DNA of 64,000 bases, taken from positions 1,488,001 to 1,552,000 of the forward strand of contig JAQOOI010000079.1 in NCBI GenBank assembly GCA_028554645.1. The letters run 5' to 3'. Shown one piece after another: positions 40,705-52,520 of the stretch. The number at the start of each line of letters is the position of its first letter. The stretch's first letter is position 1. Source of the stretch: Omphalotus guepiniiformis (lineage: Eukaryota; Basidiomycota; Agaricomycetes; Agaricales; Omphalotaceae). Under the pieces are notes generated by a model. The model saw nothing but the letters and a program-made list of their open reading frames with translations, was not told the origin of the DNA and ran no database searches. The position numbers and the translations under genes are program-made.

Positions 40705-41325
40705 ATGCCGACCCATCTGTCGAAGACTCGCAAGCATCGTGGCCACGTCTCTGCTGGTCACGGACGAGTAGGAAAACACCGCAAGCATCCGGGAGGTCGT
40801 GGTCTTGCTGGTGGTCAACACCACCACCGGTACGTCCAATTATCGCATAACTGCCTTTCGATGCTGAGATCGCGCTGTGTCTAGAACCAACTTTGATAAA
40901 TACCATCCTGGTTACTTCGGTAAGGTTGGTATGCGTCACTTCCACCTCACCCGCAACCAATACTGGAAGCCCATCATCAACGTCGACAAACTATGGACTC
41001 TTGTGCCAAAGTCGGAGAAGGAGGGCTTAACTGAGGACTCTGAGGTGGTGCCGGTTATTGACACTTTGAGACACGGATACGGAAAGGTATTGGGCAACGG
41101 AAAGTAAGTGCCATCAAGCTGTTCAATCGATATTCAGATGCTTAGTTGGTTTGATACATCTAGCCTGCCTAAGCTTCCTTTCATCGTAAAAGCACGCTTT
41201 GTGTCATCAATCGCAGAGTAAGCACCCCAGTTTTTGTTCTTCTCAGTGCAGATTTCTGACTAGCTGGTTTTTCCTCTAGGAAAAAAATCAAGGAGGCTGG
41301 TGGTGTTGTTAAACTCATTGCATGA
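40705..41325 (+). CDS. RPL28: 60S ribosomal protein uL15 (yeast Rpl28, human RPL27A)
   Basis: A cytosolic large-subunit protein. Four exons give [79 protein letters not shown], the highly conserved basic, Gly/His-rich start of uL15. The rest ([46 protein letters not shown]) covers the whole family length, about 147 residues. The start is fixed by the universal MPT(H/R) N terminus. All three introns are GT-AG, and an intron close to the start is normal for fungal ribosomal protein genes. Confidence 0.97.
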
Positions 41326-43395
41326 GATACTTGTTTTGATACGACTTTCTGCATCTTTTCTTTTACACATGTGCCTACTCGTCCATGACATGATACAACC
41401 ATGCCTCCATGCGATAACCGATATCCCGGCGCGCCCTTCCTTCAGCTAGTTTCACCTGGCATGATTAAAATCTCAATTCTTGAGCGAATTTGCGGTATCT
41501 GGTCAATCTGCTGAGCATACCTTGCCTCGTTGTATACTCGTGTGTGATTGTGTTCAAACGAATTCATTCATCAATGGACTCTTGCAGGGTTGATCCTGAG
41601 AGGAAGGATGCGATTCGGTGCAGCTTGAGAGCACCATGCTGTTCATAGCTAGTCTGCCTCAGGAAATCAGCGTGAAGTTTAGAGTGGCAGGAGACTGGGA
41701 ATAGGACAAGCAAGAGGCGTCCCGCAACTCTGGCTAGCGTTGGACAAGTGCTTTCCGTCTACATACGAACACCCTTTGTGACTTTACCAAGCTGACCTTG
41801 AGAGGCAGCTCTGGACGTAGATTGTCCCCTACGGTTCCAAATAAATCTCATCTGCTAATATACTTCAGGGTCCTTGGTAAGTAGAAGGTGCAAACTAGAA
41901 GCTTTCGATGAGAACTGCCAGCACAGTCTCTGTTCCTCAAGATTCAGCAACATTACGCTCGAGAGATCAAGGAAGCTGGAGTATGACTTCTGCATTTTGT
42001 AATGAGCTGGTTGGTCGGTGTTCAAAGTAAAACACTTACAGTCGAAGGGATTCCCGACAGTCACAGATAGCATTCATGCAATGATGGCGACAACGACGAT
42101 TTCTTTTCGGAAAATTTCTTGGACGTCTGCAGCATGGTGAGCGAGAAGGTGGAGGATACGAGCCAAAACGCTCTGGTATGCCTGTAGAATTTCGAGTATT
42201 CAAGATCCGAGAGGTAATCGTCCGAATTGACCGAGGTGATATCCATTGCGGCGAATATCAAGGTGCTATAAAGTCGAAGTTTAAGGCAAGTTACCATTGG
42301 TTCCAAACAATCCCTTTCCAAAAATCAAACTGTTCCCTCTAGAACATCCCGAACTTCGTCTGCAAAGCAATAGAAAGGTAAGTGAAATTCATCTAATTGG
42401 TCGCGTCAAAAGCCACTTGTTCCTGCAGAAGACGTAGTTTAAGACCGCTATCCTATAGCAGGTGATGCTAGAGAGCGCACATACCTTGTGATGCGGAAAA
42501 CGGAGCCATCTGCGACAGGCAGAATAATAGAAAACCTTCGCGCTCGATATATCGACAGAGGGGTGCACTGTCGTGTAAGAGCACTGAGAGAACCCACGGA
42601 AACCTACGGTCCACCTTAGAAGAGCAAAGGAGGATACTTTCTAGAGAAAAGTGAGCACTTCGTAGTCGACAATGCTTCAGTAAGCAAGACAAGAGATGAA
42701 GGACTAGGAAGGGTATTCGATCGAAGCGGTTTTCAATCCGACTGCTTTACAGGTAGGTCGGATTCAAATTAAATATTGAGCCGTTATACCAACCGGAAAG
42801 ATTCTCATCTGAATCGATTCCTGAGTAAAGTTATAACTTAACACGAAAAGTCGTGCTAGATGACTTGGAAAAAACAAGTTAGATGGTTAAAGACAATGAG
42901 TAAAAGAAAGTCACCAACCCTTGATACTACCGATGCTGGTACCCAACACGACGGTGCCCGAATACGAGGCCACTGAATACCCACTTTTGAAGGACGTAAG
43001 GACGTGTGCAAAGAGAGGAAGATCTGTTCGCGGTGTGCGATGACAAAGTTACTCAAAAAAAAACAGAAATGTCATACAGAATAATACATACAACATACAC
43101 ACTGGATAATATATAAAATACTAAACAGGAACAGGACAAAGGGACTCGGACAATCGGGAAACACTAGGAACCGCGAAACACGTTAGAATATATGATATAA
43201 GAAAAAATTGAGGCAAAGGTGACGGGTTTTTAGGTCAGGTAAAAAGGGAAGGAAAAGCAAACATCCATCGACAAGGGTGTGCTACCATCCCAGAGCACAA
43301 AAGCCGGATACTGAAAACATAAACGTTGTCACTCAAGCAACGAACACACCCAGAGCCACGGGTCATCAAGAAGGATAAACACCCTACCCAGGCCC
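41326..43395. other. Intergenic, about 2 kb
   Basis: No gene recognised. Minus-strand frames at 41855-42321, 42468-42692 and 42856-43056 contain protein-like stretches, but I could not chain them with splice sites or match them to a family. The region is AT-rich from about 43060 to 43250. The right end is the 3' flank of the RING ligase gene. Confidence 0.4.
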
Positions 43396-45684
43396 TTACA
43401 GCTGACTTTCCAAATCACCCGTTCCAGCATTACTTCTTCCCGTCAACCCCCTCAAAAACCCAGGTCGACTAAACACTCCACCCCCCGAACCCGAAGTAGC
43501 CTCCGTAGTATTCTGCTGTTGCGAAACCGCATCCGTAGTATTCGCATTGCCACCATGGCCACCTTCAGCTGTCACTGGTAGAGGCAATCCCTCGGTAGGA
43601 GACCCTGACGCATCAGCGTCATCAGTAGCGTCTCGTTCGTCATCCTCAGAATCATCCTGCATACTATTAGAAGCCGCAGCCTCGTTTTTATCAGCAGGTA
43701 GAGGTGGTGGGGTCGTAGTTATTCGCAGTAAGGAGGTGTACGCTAATCAAGGTGGTCAGATACAAGCACAACAGGAAACTTGACAAAGAAAAGGGCTTAC
43801 GGTTGTCGACAAACAGGACAGAACCACCCTTTAGCCTTTCGCTTTCGCCTGGGATTCGTAGGAGTAATAACCGGCGCAGGCGAAGGTGCAGCTGCAGCTG
43901 CACCAGTTCCTTCCTCTCCTCCTGCTTCTCCAGCAGCGCCATCAGTAGTAGTGGTAGAAGGCTCCTCAGGAGGATGAGTGATATTGCCTCCAGCACCAAA
44001 CTCTACCATATTGAGCGCACAGTCCTTGCATGCTACAAGATGCCGACATGGGAGGAGAACAACCTCACGTGGAGACGAGAGACAGAGCAAGCATTCGGAT
44101 GGGGAGTCGTCGTCGTTAGTCTCAGGCTGGTTTTGCGACGTACCGCTAGGGGTAGGAGGGTAAGTGTGATTAGACGGGAGAGGTGCAGTTGGTGCGTGGG
44201 TGTGTGAAGATGAGGTTGAGGACGTGAGGCCGTATATCTCATGAAGGTGGAATGTGTGTGGGCCAATCTGAACAACGCGCTTGTTAGATAGAGGGGAAAT
44301 TAGAGTGCTAATGACATTTACCGTAGCTTCCCGCTTGACAACCTTGACAACCCAAGGTCGAGAATCTTCTTCCTCCTCAGTTTCAGTTTTACCTGGGGTT
44401 TCTTGATCCTCAGACTTTTTCTCACTGCCACCAGGGCTAGCATCCGTGTTTACAGCAGCAGCTGAGCCGGAAGTGGAAATCGTGGAAGTTTTAGGCTTTG
44501 CGCCAAACCTTTCAACACACAAATACGTGACTTGCTCATTCGGGCTGCTAAGCTCCGTACCCTGCTCATCCAGAGCGACTAGGCGGATAGTGATTTTGAC
44601 ACCTTCATCAGCGGCATCCTTCTTAGACGTGTCATTTCCAGAAGCGGGGGCGGCATCAGCTTGCGCTGTATTGCCATCTGAAGAGGCGTCAACAACGGCA
44701 AGGGCTGGGCCTGATACCGACATGTTGTTATGTCCATGCCGTTTCGTAAAGAAGTGCGTTAGGCGACGCCGGCCGTGTCGCGAAGAAGTCGCAGCGGTAG
44801 TAGTAGTAGTTTCTGAATTATTGACAGAGGGAACGGCAGGATCTGAATTAGAGGCCGACGCTACAGGCGTGGAATTCTCGGCGGATGCCTGAGACATGTC
44901 AAATCTGCCGAGTTCCAAGACGGCACCTTCCTCGAGCTTCAGAACTTTGCCGAATCCTCCTTCGACGACAGATTCAAAGACTAGAAGCTTGGAAGGGGTC
45001 GTTGAGGGAGTTCCCGTAGGTGAAGGGGCGGAAGGGGGGATATCAGGGTGACCAGGTGGTAATAAGACGTGTACATAGATGCCGCACTTGGGCGCATCAC
45101 AGTCGTATTCGAATTCGAGACCGTGTTGATGGAAATGCGAATCATCTCCTTCGGATGATACAAGGGGAGATAGACGAAGAGTAGGCCGCTTGAGGTTTAC
45201 TAATGCTTGCAAAGTGGTGGTCGGTTGAGAAGGCTACACAACAGTCAACTGTGCACCCGTTTCGATAAGCACAACAGATACAGACCTCCTTGCTTTTCTC
45301 TATCCACGACTTGACAACATCCATGGTCAATTCATCCTTGAGAACTTTCTTCTCGGAGGACACCGTCCACGCGGGCCCCCCGCTGATCACTCCGATGTTG
45401 GGACCGAATAACGAATCTGGACCTTTCTTTTCCTTGGAAGAGTCCTTTTGAAGCGGACCAACAACACCAAGACCATGTATGTTGCCCAAATCGCCAGCGG
45501 TGTCAGTCTGCGCCATGGTTCTAGCTTGCCGTGAAGTGTTAGTGTCGGTGCGAGCTAGATATTGAGACTGCTGAAGCCTCCGAGTACGATTCCAAGTGGA
45601 ATACTGATGTGTATCTGATGAATGAAAGTCAGAAAGAACAAGAAAGAACAAGAACAAGGACGCACACCAGGAAGCGAGGCTCAT
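43396..45684 (-). CDS. MGRN1/RNF157-type RING E3 ubiquitin ligase
   Basis: The central region matches the MGRN1 N-terminal fold (TLRLSPLV, HGLEFEYDCDAPKCGIYVHVLLP, FGKVLKLEEGAVLELGRFD, IGPHTFHLHEIYGL). It is followed by a C3HC4 RING (ECLLCLSSPREVVLLPCRHLVACKDCA ... GWFCPVCRQPYTSLL). Members transfer ubiquitin to membrane-associated targets. The loop between the sixth and seventh zinc ligands is about 65 residues, Pro/Ala/Thr-rich with a basic RRKRKAK end, longer than in ordinary RINGs. The tail is acidic and disordered. The start is uncertain: 45684 gives a hydrophobic MSLASWCASLFLFFLVLS; 45515 gives MAQTDTAGDLGNIHGLG. No myristoylation-type MG start was found. The intron at 43742-43800 is not GT-AG; the others are. 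Confidence 0.85.
43742..43800 (-). other. Repeat-bounded non-GT-AG intron in RING gene
   Basis: The conserved CRQPYTSLLRI requires CAACC joined to GTACACC. The donor is a good GTAAGC, but the acceptor reads TTAGC, one base past AG. CGTA is present at both borders, so CG-AG is the alternative reading. A GT-AG choice shifts the frame inside the RING. Confidence 0.7.
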
Positions 45685-46751
45685 GGATGGTTGTGTACGT
45701 TCTCTTGTGGAGTGTGGGACCCAAAAGTAGGAGCGAAGGCGACCGTTGCCGGTTTTGGTAATTATAATTATATACCTCTTCTCCCCTAATCATCATCATC
45801 CCTAATCATCATCATTTCTTCACAGCTTTTCCGTTCCCCATCCCTTGCTTTCAAATATTTTTGTTTCAACAGCTTTTGCAATATATGATACGCCCAATAA
45901 ACCCTTCGAGTTCACTCAAAGACGGCTTCAAGTTCAATCCACCAGCTCGACAATAGTCAGCGAAAAATTCCCACTAGTGGGAACAGATGCTGCGGTTCTC
46001 ATCATCTGCCAGCAAAGGAGATATTGTAGGAATATTGCAGGAAGAGGATGCCTAATCCGAGTTATTCTCCTTGCTAATCCACTGGTATAGATCACCGGTT
46101 TGCGGAGTTTCCTGCAATGGTCGCACAACCGACTTTATCATTATGAATCACGGTCTTTCCTCTCTGGAATCCTTTAGACTTCAACTGCACCATACATGCC
46201 TCGGAAATCATCCGTTTCCATACATGTATCCGGTTGCCTGTCAATAAGGCGTACAGTGTAAGCATCGTTAGGAGACCCGTTCGGCCATCTCGGATTATCT
46301 CAAGATGCATACTAGCCATCGCTAACTCCTATGTGGCCTTGTTCGTTCCAAGTCATTCTCAACAACATTATCAGTCCGATTCAGCAAATGCCAAACGTTC
46401 AAGCTAGAGTACTCTCAATTTCTATACTGTCGGAAAATTGCGCCACACTTCGTCACGGTTTATTCTCCTTCCCGTACTACTTATTACCACTTAGACTTCC
46501 TCTATCCCTGAACATCCTCTAGTATTATACCAACTTATACCATCTAATCCTTTTGCTTCACTTGCTGAAAAACAGTAGAACTTACTTTTGACCCTTTTCG
46601 TCTTCGAGGCCGAGGAAACATCGGCTGTTGCACGTGTCACGGCCCTTGTGAATGATGCAACCTTTCAAGCAATCGCCATACAGTAACAGATTGACATATC
46701 TGACATATGTAAAGCTGGCACCCTTCCCACACGACTCATTCTATCGCATCC
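45685..46751. other. Divergent intergenic region
   Basis: Lies between the RING gene and the P450. It has short CATCAT/AATCATCATCAT repeats near 45788-45815. Minus-strand frames at 45934-46319 are not recognisable. Confidence 0.45.
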
Positions 46752-49227
46752 ATGAATATCCCTGCCCTTCTAAATTCATGGTCACTTCATGGGCTGCACT
46801 TGAAGGACTTGGATTTGCGCTTCTTACTTTCGTCATTAACGGCCGTCATCATAGTCAGCAGGATTATCGCCTTTACTAATGGACGTCGGGTAAGGCTTCT
46901 TCTAAGTACAAAGCTTGAATTGTGGTTCTGAAGTTAATTACTTACTTATACAGGCTACAAATTATCTTCCTGGACTTCGTCCGCCGTTCCAACCTCTGGG
47001 TTTGCCTGGTGTGTTGATTCCGACTACATGGTGGAATACGGGGCTGGATTTACATTGGGCTAGACGATTCAAATGTGCGTACACTGACAAGGTCTATACA
47101 GCGCACTAGTGCTAATACTATATATTCTATGGGTTTAAATTGTATAAGGATAATGAATCGTTCTCTATAGTACCTTCCTTAGTCGGACCTTCTTCGATAT
47201 GGACCTCAAATTTGGATGTCGCTCGTCAAGTAGCTTCAGGCGGGCACAAGTCGGCATTCATTAAACCCGAATCAGCAAGTAGGGCATTGCTGTACGTATC
47301 ATGAAATATGTCGCATCGAAGCTCATCGTGTCATGAATCGGTGCAGCCTTTGGGGTATGAACCTCGCCGCTTCAGAAGGCGAGATGTGGAGGAAACATCG
47401 GCGCGTCATGGGCCCTGCATTCAACTCGCAACTGTAATTACTTTCCTTGCCACTCAGACCTGCACAATGCATTGACGTCTGAATTGGTTTTTTGATCTAG
47501 GTACCGTTTAGTGTGGGACCAAACGATAACGACATACCGTGATATGATTGAATCTGAACGTTGGTCAGATACCAAAACAGTGGATATTCCTGCTGTACAG
47601 GCACTCACGTTCAAGGTAAGCTAATTATACTGAGATTTACTTCTGTGAATCACCTATTGATTACTAGGCTTGCAGTTCGCCCTCCTTCTGATTTGTACCT
47701 GCGCATTCGGATTTTCTGCACACTGGTAAAGAATCCTTTCTCATACGTGCTATGCGATTGCATTTAAGTTTGGTGTTCTCTCCAGGGACGCGCCTCCTGT
47801 CACTACGGATGGTTCAATGTCCGTACAGGAAGCCATTCGGACTGTGACCGATACTCACATGTTCGAGATATTTACTCCTGGTTGGGTCAAAAACCTTCCG
47901 TTCAAAACGTGAGAGCAGTTGTCCGAACTCTCTATATGCATGAATGAATCTCCTCACCTACCTCAGCATACAACGCGCTCGGGCTGCTCACGACGCACTC
48001 ACGAACTTCATGAAAGAACAAATCTCTCGACGAAAGTCTGAGATCGGTGATGCCGGTGTCGCGTCCAAGAGCGATGTTTTTAGTTTACTCGTGCAAGCGA
48101 ATGAGAATGAAGAGTCCAAGTATCAGTTGAATGACGAGGAACTCGTGAGTATTGGCACTTTTCGATGTGTGGTAATGCTGCTTAAATGCTGGTATGGTTT
48201 TCAGATTGGCAATGTTTTTGTGGTGTTACTAGCGGGACATGGTATGAATCAGTTGGTTTAGTAGCTTCACCATCGTCATCAGTGACCCTCTTTTGACATG
48301 AAACTTCTGCTCATACGCTGGCCGCTACTCTTGGCTTCCTCGCGGTCAACGATGACATACAAGACGAAGTCTTGGAACAAATCATTTCCGTCGTGGGGTA
48401 CGACCGAGATCCTGTGAGGAACCCTTACCACCACTGTCACTCTTTCCGTTCCTCAATTAATTTCTCTAGGAATTCGAGGACTATAACAAATTGAATAAAG
48501 TGATGGCGGTATTCTTTGAAGCTTTAAGGCTGTTTCGTAAGTGATCGCACCAAAGAGATGTCTTCTCTCTGGGTTTTATGGTAAACGTTGTCATTAGCCT
48601 CTGGTCATATCCTCATCCGTGAAGCTACTGAAGATACCTTCATTCAAATTCCCAATCCGAGAGGTCAAGAAGGAAATACAAGTTTCCCTGTACCTAAAGG
48701 AATGCAGGTAGGATTACTCCCTCAAGGCCTCACTGCTCATCTCGCGAAATTAGTGTGCTGACGCTAAATGTTTTAGGTGGTCGTTGATATGGTAGGCATA
48801 CGTGAGTGATAATCACGGTGAACACTGGACATGCTCGTTGACAGTCATTGAACCCTTCTACAGTACAACCCTCGTTACTTTGACGAGCCAGAGAAATACA
48901 AACCTTCTCGGTGGTACGGTATCAATAACGATTCAGAATTGTTTACTGCCTTCAGCGTAGGTTCGTGATTGTTTCCGTTTTTCAAACATGTCTTTCACAT
49001 GTCTGACGCACACTCTGATTATAGGTCCACGAGCCTGTATTGGCAGGAGGTTCGCAACTACCGAAGCCGTCTGTTTTCTGGCGCTGTTGTTGCGGGATTG
49101 GAAAGTACAGCCAAAGCTTTCTCCAGGCGAAACCAATGAGCAGTGGAGAGCCAGAGTGCTGGACGCAAAGATCGTCCTAACACTCGGGGTGACTGATGTA
49201 CCATTGACCTTTGTCCGGAGGAAGTAG
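46752..49227 (+). CDS. Cytochrome P450 monooxygenase
   Basis: Fourteen or so short exons encode a full microsomal P450. The N-terminal membrane anchor reads MNIPALLNSWSLHGLHLKDLDLRFLLSSLTAVIIVSRIIAFTNGRR. A Pro-rich hinge (PGLRPPFQPLGLPG) and a WRKHRRVMGPAFN C-helix region follow. The I helix is LLAGHETSAHTLAATL, the K helix ExxR is EALR, and SRWYG precedes the haem loop FSVGPRACIGRRFA with the axial Cys. It inserts oxygen into small molecules at the ER; the substrate cannot be read. The start gives the only anchor consistent with the next exon. One intron inside the I-helix motif (48242-48300) has no AG acceptor, so the gene either uses an unusual junction or is damaged. Its 3' end is 76 bp from that of the convergent histidine phosphatase. 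Confidence 0.9.
48242..48300 (+). other. Repeat-bounded GT-TG intron in P450 I helix
   Basis: LAGHETSA, nearly invariant in P450s, requires GGACATG joined to AAACTTCTGC. The 59 nt removed begin GTATGA and end GACATG, a copy of the last six exon bases (48236-48241 and 48295-48300). Both upstream AG acceptors lead to the same in-frame TGA. Confidence 0.8.
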
Positions 49228-49303
49228 ACGCGGTTCTAATTTCAGGGTAATCACGATTTGTATACGTCTAGTAAGTTTGAATCTTTTCGCATGTAATCAG
49301 CTT

Positions 49304-50461
49304 CTATAGTTTCTGCGAATCTATGCCATCGATCTTGGCTGCGACAGCAGCCTTACCGCTACCCCCAAAGAATGCTCGAGCTTCTGAGCTCGTATCGTCC
49401 ATACTTGAGACGGTGTCCTAAAAAGGGGAAATCAGTTTTAACGTCAGGAAAAGGTGTGGAAACACATACAAGACCGTGCAAGTGGTCTGCAATGTTCACA
49501 TGCGTTATGCGAACGTCAAGTGCAGGAGGCTCGTGCAAGCGTTCAAACGCGTTACCATCCTATAGACAATAAGGTCAGTATGAGAAAAGGTACGTGTTCT
49601 GAACAGCGTCATCCCCACCTTTATTGTCACCTCAGCCCGAGTCCAAGCTGTATTTTTTAGACCAGCGTAAGATATATCTCGACGAGAATCGGGATCCAAA
49701 CGCAAAAGTGCCGCAACAAGTTCGCTAATACACAACCCATGACTGACTAGGGCGATATGCAAACCATCTTTACCTGCATGTAAATGCGGCAGCACACACT
49801 CTACAATCGCTTCTTCAGCTCTAGCAGCAAGGTCATTAAGACTCTCTCCCTCAGGAAACTTCTCATGACGATCAAATAACACAGGAAAGATATCTTGTGA
49901 GAATAATTCTTCCATTGATTTTTGAGAATCGTATTCGTAAGTCCATGCTTTTCCTTCTGCTTTGCCGAAATGCTGTTCACGAAGTTTGGGGGTTACGATG
50001 AAGGATGGGAAGGGCTCGATTTGAGATGCGTGGATTGCTTGAGCGGTTGCGTTTGCGCGAAGGAGAGGTGAGGCGTATATGATATCTAGTTTGGTGGAAG
50101 AGAAGTAACGGCCTGCGGCGGCTGCTTGCTGCGAGAAGCTGTTTAGTTGAAGACTTGAAGTGGGGGATATTGAAAATTACCTTCCGGCCTAATGAACTAC
50201 GTTCAATTCAGCGAATACGATTAAAGTGAAGATCCATCCTACCTAAATCAGATAAAGGCGCATCTTTCCAACCAGCCCAAACAGATTTCTGAATTTTAAA
50301 AAAGTCCTCCTTCAGATTTTTCTCAATCATCGGAGATCAGAGTACTCATACATACCAGATTATCAAAAGACTCTCCATGTCGAACCTAAATGAGAAAATA
50401 AGAAAAACGGACGGGTTGAGGCGGAACAAGGGAGCAACCGTACAAAGGTAACAGTGATCAT
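49304..50461 (-). CDS. Histidine phosphatase (phosphoglycerate mutase-like)
   Basis: Seven exons. The start MITVTFVRHGESFDNLKSVWAGWKDAPLSDLG holds the RHGES catalytic motif, where the His is phosphorylated. The second histidine lies in HIALVSHGLCISELVAALL. Other family marks are YASPLLRANATAQAI and FPEGESLNDLAARAEEAI. The C terminus after two more introns is DGNAFERLHEPPALDVRITHVNIADHLHGLDTVSSMDDTSSEARAFFGGSGKAAVAAKIDGIDSQKL. This resembles small fungal phosphatases of the PGAM superfamily, such as the Tfc7/YOR110w and fructose-bisphosphatase-like groups, rather than glycolytic mutase; substrate is unknown. Introns are GT-AG. Two ACGCGT sites lie about 140-160 bp upstream. Confidence 0.88.
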
Positions 50462-50601
50462 CAGTGTTGGAGATGCAGAAATGAAGAGAATGGGAAGGCA
50501 TTTGGAATCCCTGACTGATGTCGAGTCACAGTCTCTTGAAAGCGGTGTTGGTGGTAACAACACGGCTACACGAGTTTCACACGTGCACAATTATTATTCG
50601 A

Positions 50602-50648
50602 ACGCGTCCCGCGACGCGTGTCTGATTGAGGGGCGTGTCTGATTGAGG
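50602..50648. promoter_or_regulatory. Paired ACGCGT boxes and a 16-bp tandem repeat
   Basis: ACGCGT occurs at about 50602-50607 and 50614-50619, about 140-160 bp upstream of the histidine phosphatase start. GCGTGTCTGATTGAGG follows twice (50616-50631, 50633-50648). ACGCGT is the MBF-bound MluI cell-cycle box in other fungi; use here is inferred. Confidence 0.35.
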
Positions 50649-50688
50649 CGTGTTGATACTACGTGTCATATTGCTACTATGTAGAAGA

Positions 50689-52520
50689 TTACAGACCAAG
50701 ACTAGCACTAAAGTCGAATGGACCCTTAGTTTGACCCATCTTTTTCGATGCATCCGATAGTGTCTTCCAGTCATCGCCAGAATTGATTTGAATCTTCAAA
50801 AAAATCCCGTACATCAGCAACGTTCCGAGTGAATCAATCCTGTAACATTCCATACCTCGTAATCTTCGCCTTGATGCGGATCTTTGTTCGTGATCAACTG
50901 CCAGTATAGCCATGAGATTTGGTACTTTTGAAGTGTGTTCAAATTCGACTTCAAATTCGAGGAACGAGAACCTCCATAAAGAGATCCCCACTCTTCTACG
51001 AGGAGCGTCTTGCCTGCGGACTTTGCCTTACTAATCGCGTCTGGAAGAAAGCTCTCGTAATCGCTGTGTACTTGTAAGTGAGTATGCCGGAGAATAAAGG
51101 GAGTTTGAAGAATTACTTACTCGCTATAGTCGTGTATCGAAATCAAATTGACAGGGCAAGAGTCTTTGAAGAATTCAGGCTGGACACTCGCTTTACCGGC
51201 TCCTCCGCCTGTTGTGATGAGGATTTTCTTGTCGGGCACGTAACTACGGATCTGTGAGACGAGAAATCAATGTAATGATATGGTAGCAGGGGTGATCTTT
51301 CATACCTTTGATGACCTATCGCAGATCCAATTCAGGTTTTTCTGGACCCACTCAGATTAGCATCGGATGATACGCTTGTCTTGGAAAGAGCACGTACCAT
51401 ATACAGAGACTGGTCAAAGACCATTGGCCTGCAGTGGAGGTAGATACTTATCAAGGTCAAAGTGATAGGCAAGCAAATACTAATGTGCGTACTCGTTCTG
51501 AGCCTCCAAGCCAAAGATATACTGACCCAGCTCGCTCCATGGTTTGTTCCCGGCGACCTTGCTCTTGTGGTCGGTGAGGATGTGCTTCATTCGGTTGTCA
51601 AAGTCTGAAATCGCATCTAGAGAATGAAATATATAAGAAGATTGCGACTGTACGGTGGAGATTGTACCCACTTTTATTCGTATAGAAGCCCTCTTTGGTG
51701 TACTTTTTACCGTATATATCCCCACCCTTTAAGGCGTTTTCTGTAACAAGTAGAGTATTAAGCTGATGGACGATGTCTAGAGTAGATCGAGAACATACGG
51801 TCGTATAATCCTTGAAGTTTCGACCAACGGTAAGCTTCTCAAATTGACCAAGCGGAAGGAATCACATACCGATCAAGAGCTTGATACCTTACCCCCACAA
51901 TTTTCAGTTCAGGATCATGAAGCCCCGCAAGACATTGAACCTACCTCTCTGATGGGCTTCAATCTGAAAAAGAGTATTGAAAACACGAAGACATATATTT
52001 TTTCAGATATCAGCGTACCATCAATTGGTCTATGCTATCCAGAATCGCATCGTTATACGTGCCGATAGGACCTTCGACATCAGCGATTTGTGAGTTATCG
52101 CTAGCTTTTTGACCCGCGCTATGACCAGAAACCCATGTACGAAGAACCTGGATACGGTTAGCATTTAAGCCCTCCCTCGCGCGCGGGACAACAATGTAGC
52201 GCAAAGCGTACCTTCATCCCCGCATCCTTCATCGCGTCCAAGAGATCACCACGTTCCTTCTCTGGCAGGGTATATAGGTAGTAGTTCTGCCATAGAACGC
52301 CTTTCAATGTTACACCCTTCCCAAGACCCAAGCCTTGACTCACATTAGCACCTGCAAAGCTATTGCCGCTCCCTCCACCTCCAGTAGAGTTCGAAGATGA
52401 AGATGATCCTCCAGTTACCAAAGTATCATTTCCATTCTTACTCTTCGCCGGAAATGGAGCCGCAGCAGCAGACCCAACACATAATAAAAGAAAAAGTTTG
52501 AAGAAAGCACCAGGCTTCAT
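50689..52520 (-). CDS. Secreted glycoside hydrolase, GH5 family
   Basis: The start gives a signal peptide (MKPGAFFKLFLLLCVGSAAAAPFP). A Ser/Gly/Asn-rich linker (GGSSSSSNSTGGGGSGN) comes next, and then a TIM-barrel hydrolase. Conserved parts in order are VTLKGVLWQNYYLYTLPEKERGDLLDAMKDAGMKVLRTWVSG, KLLIGLYDQNALKGGDIYG, DFDNRMKHIL and WSELGQYIFGLEAQNEPM, whose Glu is the likely acid/base. GKTLLVEEWGSLYGG carries the likely nucleophile, and ISWLYWQL follows. This two-Glu arrangement is typical of GH5 cellulase/mannanase-type enzymes; the polysaccharide cannot be read. Around eleven introns, all placed as GT-AG. Full length, ending DWKTLSDASKKMGQTKGPFDFSASLGL. Confidence 0.88.

Noticed and set aside
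40529..40960. 143-codon minus-strand frame opposite RPL28
   Set aside because: Shadow of the highly conserved ribosomal protein exons and their promoter.
41855..43056. Chain of minus-strand frames suggesting an F-box-like gene
   Set aside because: No consistent splice chain or family motif could be established.
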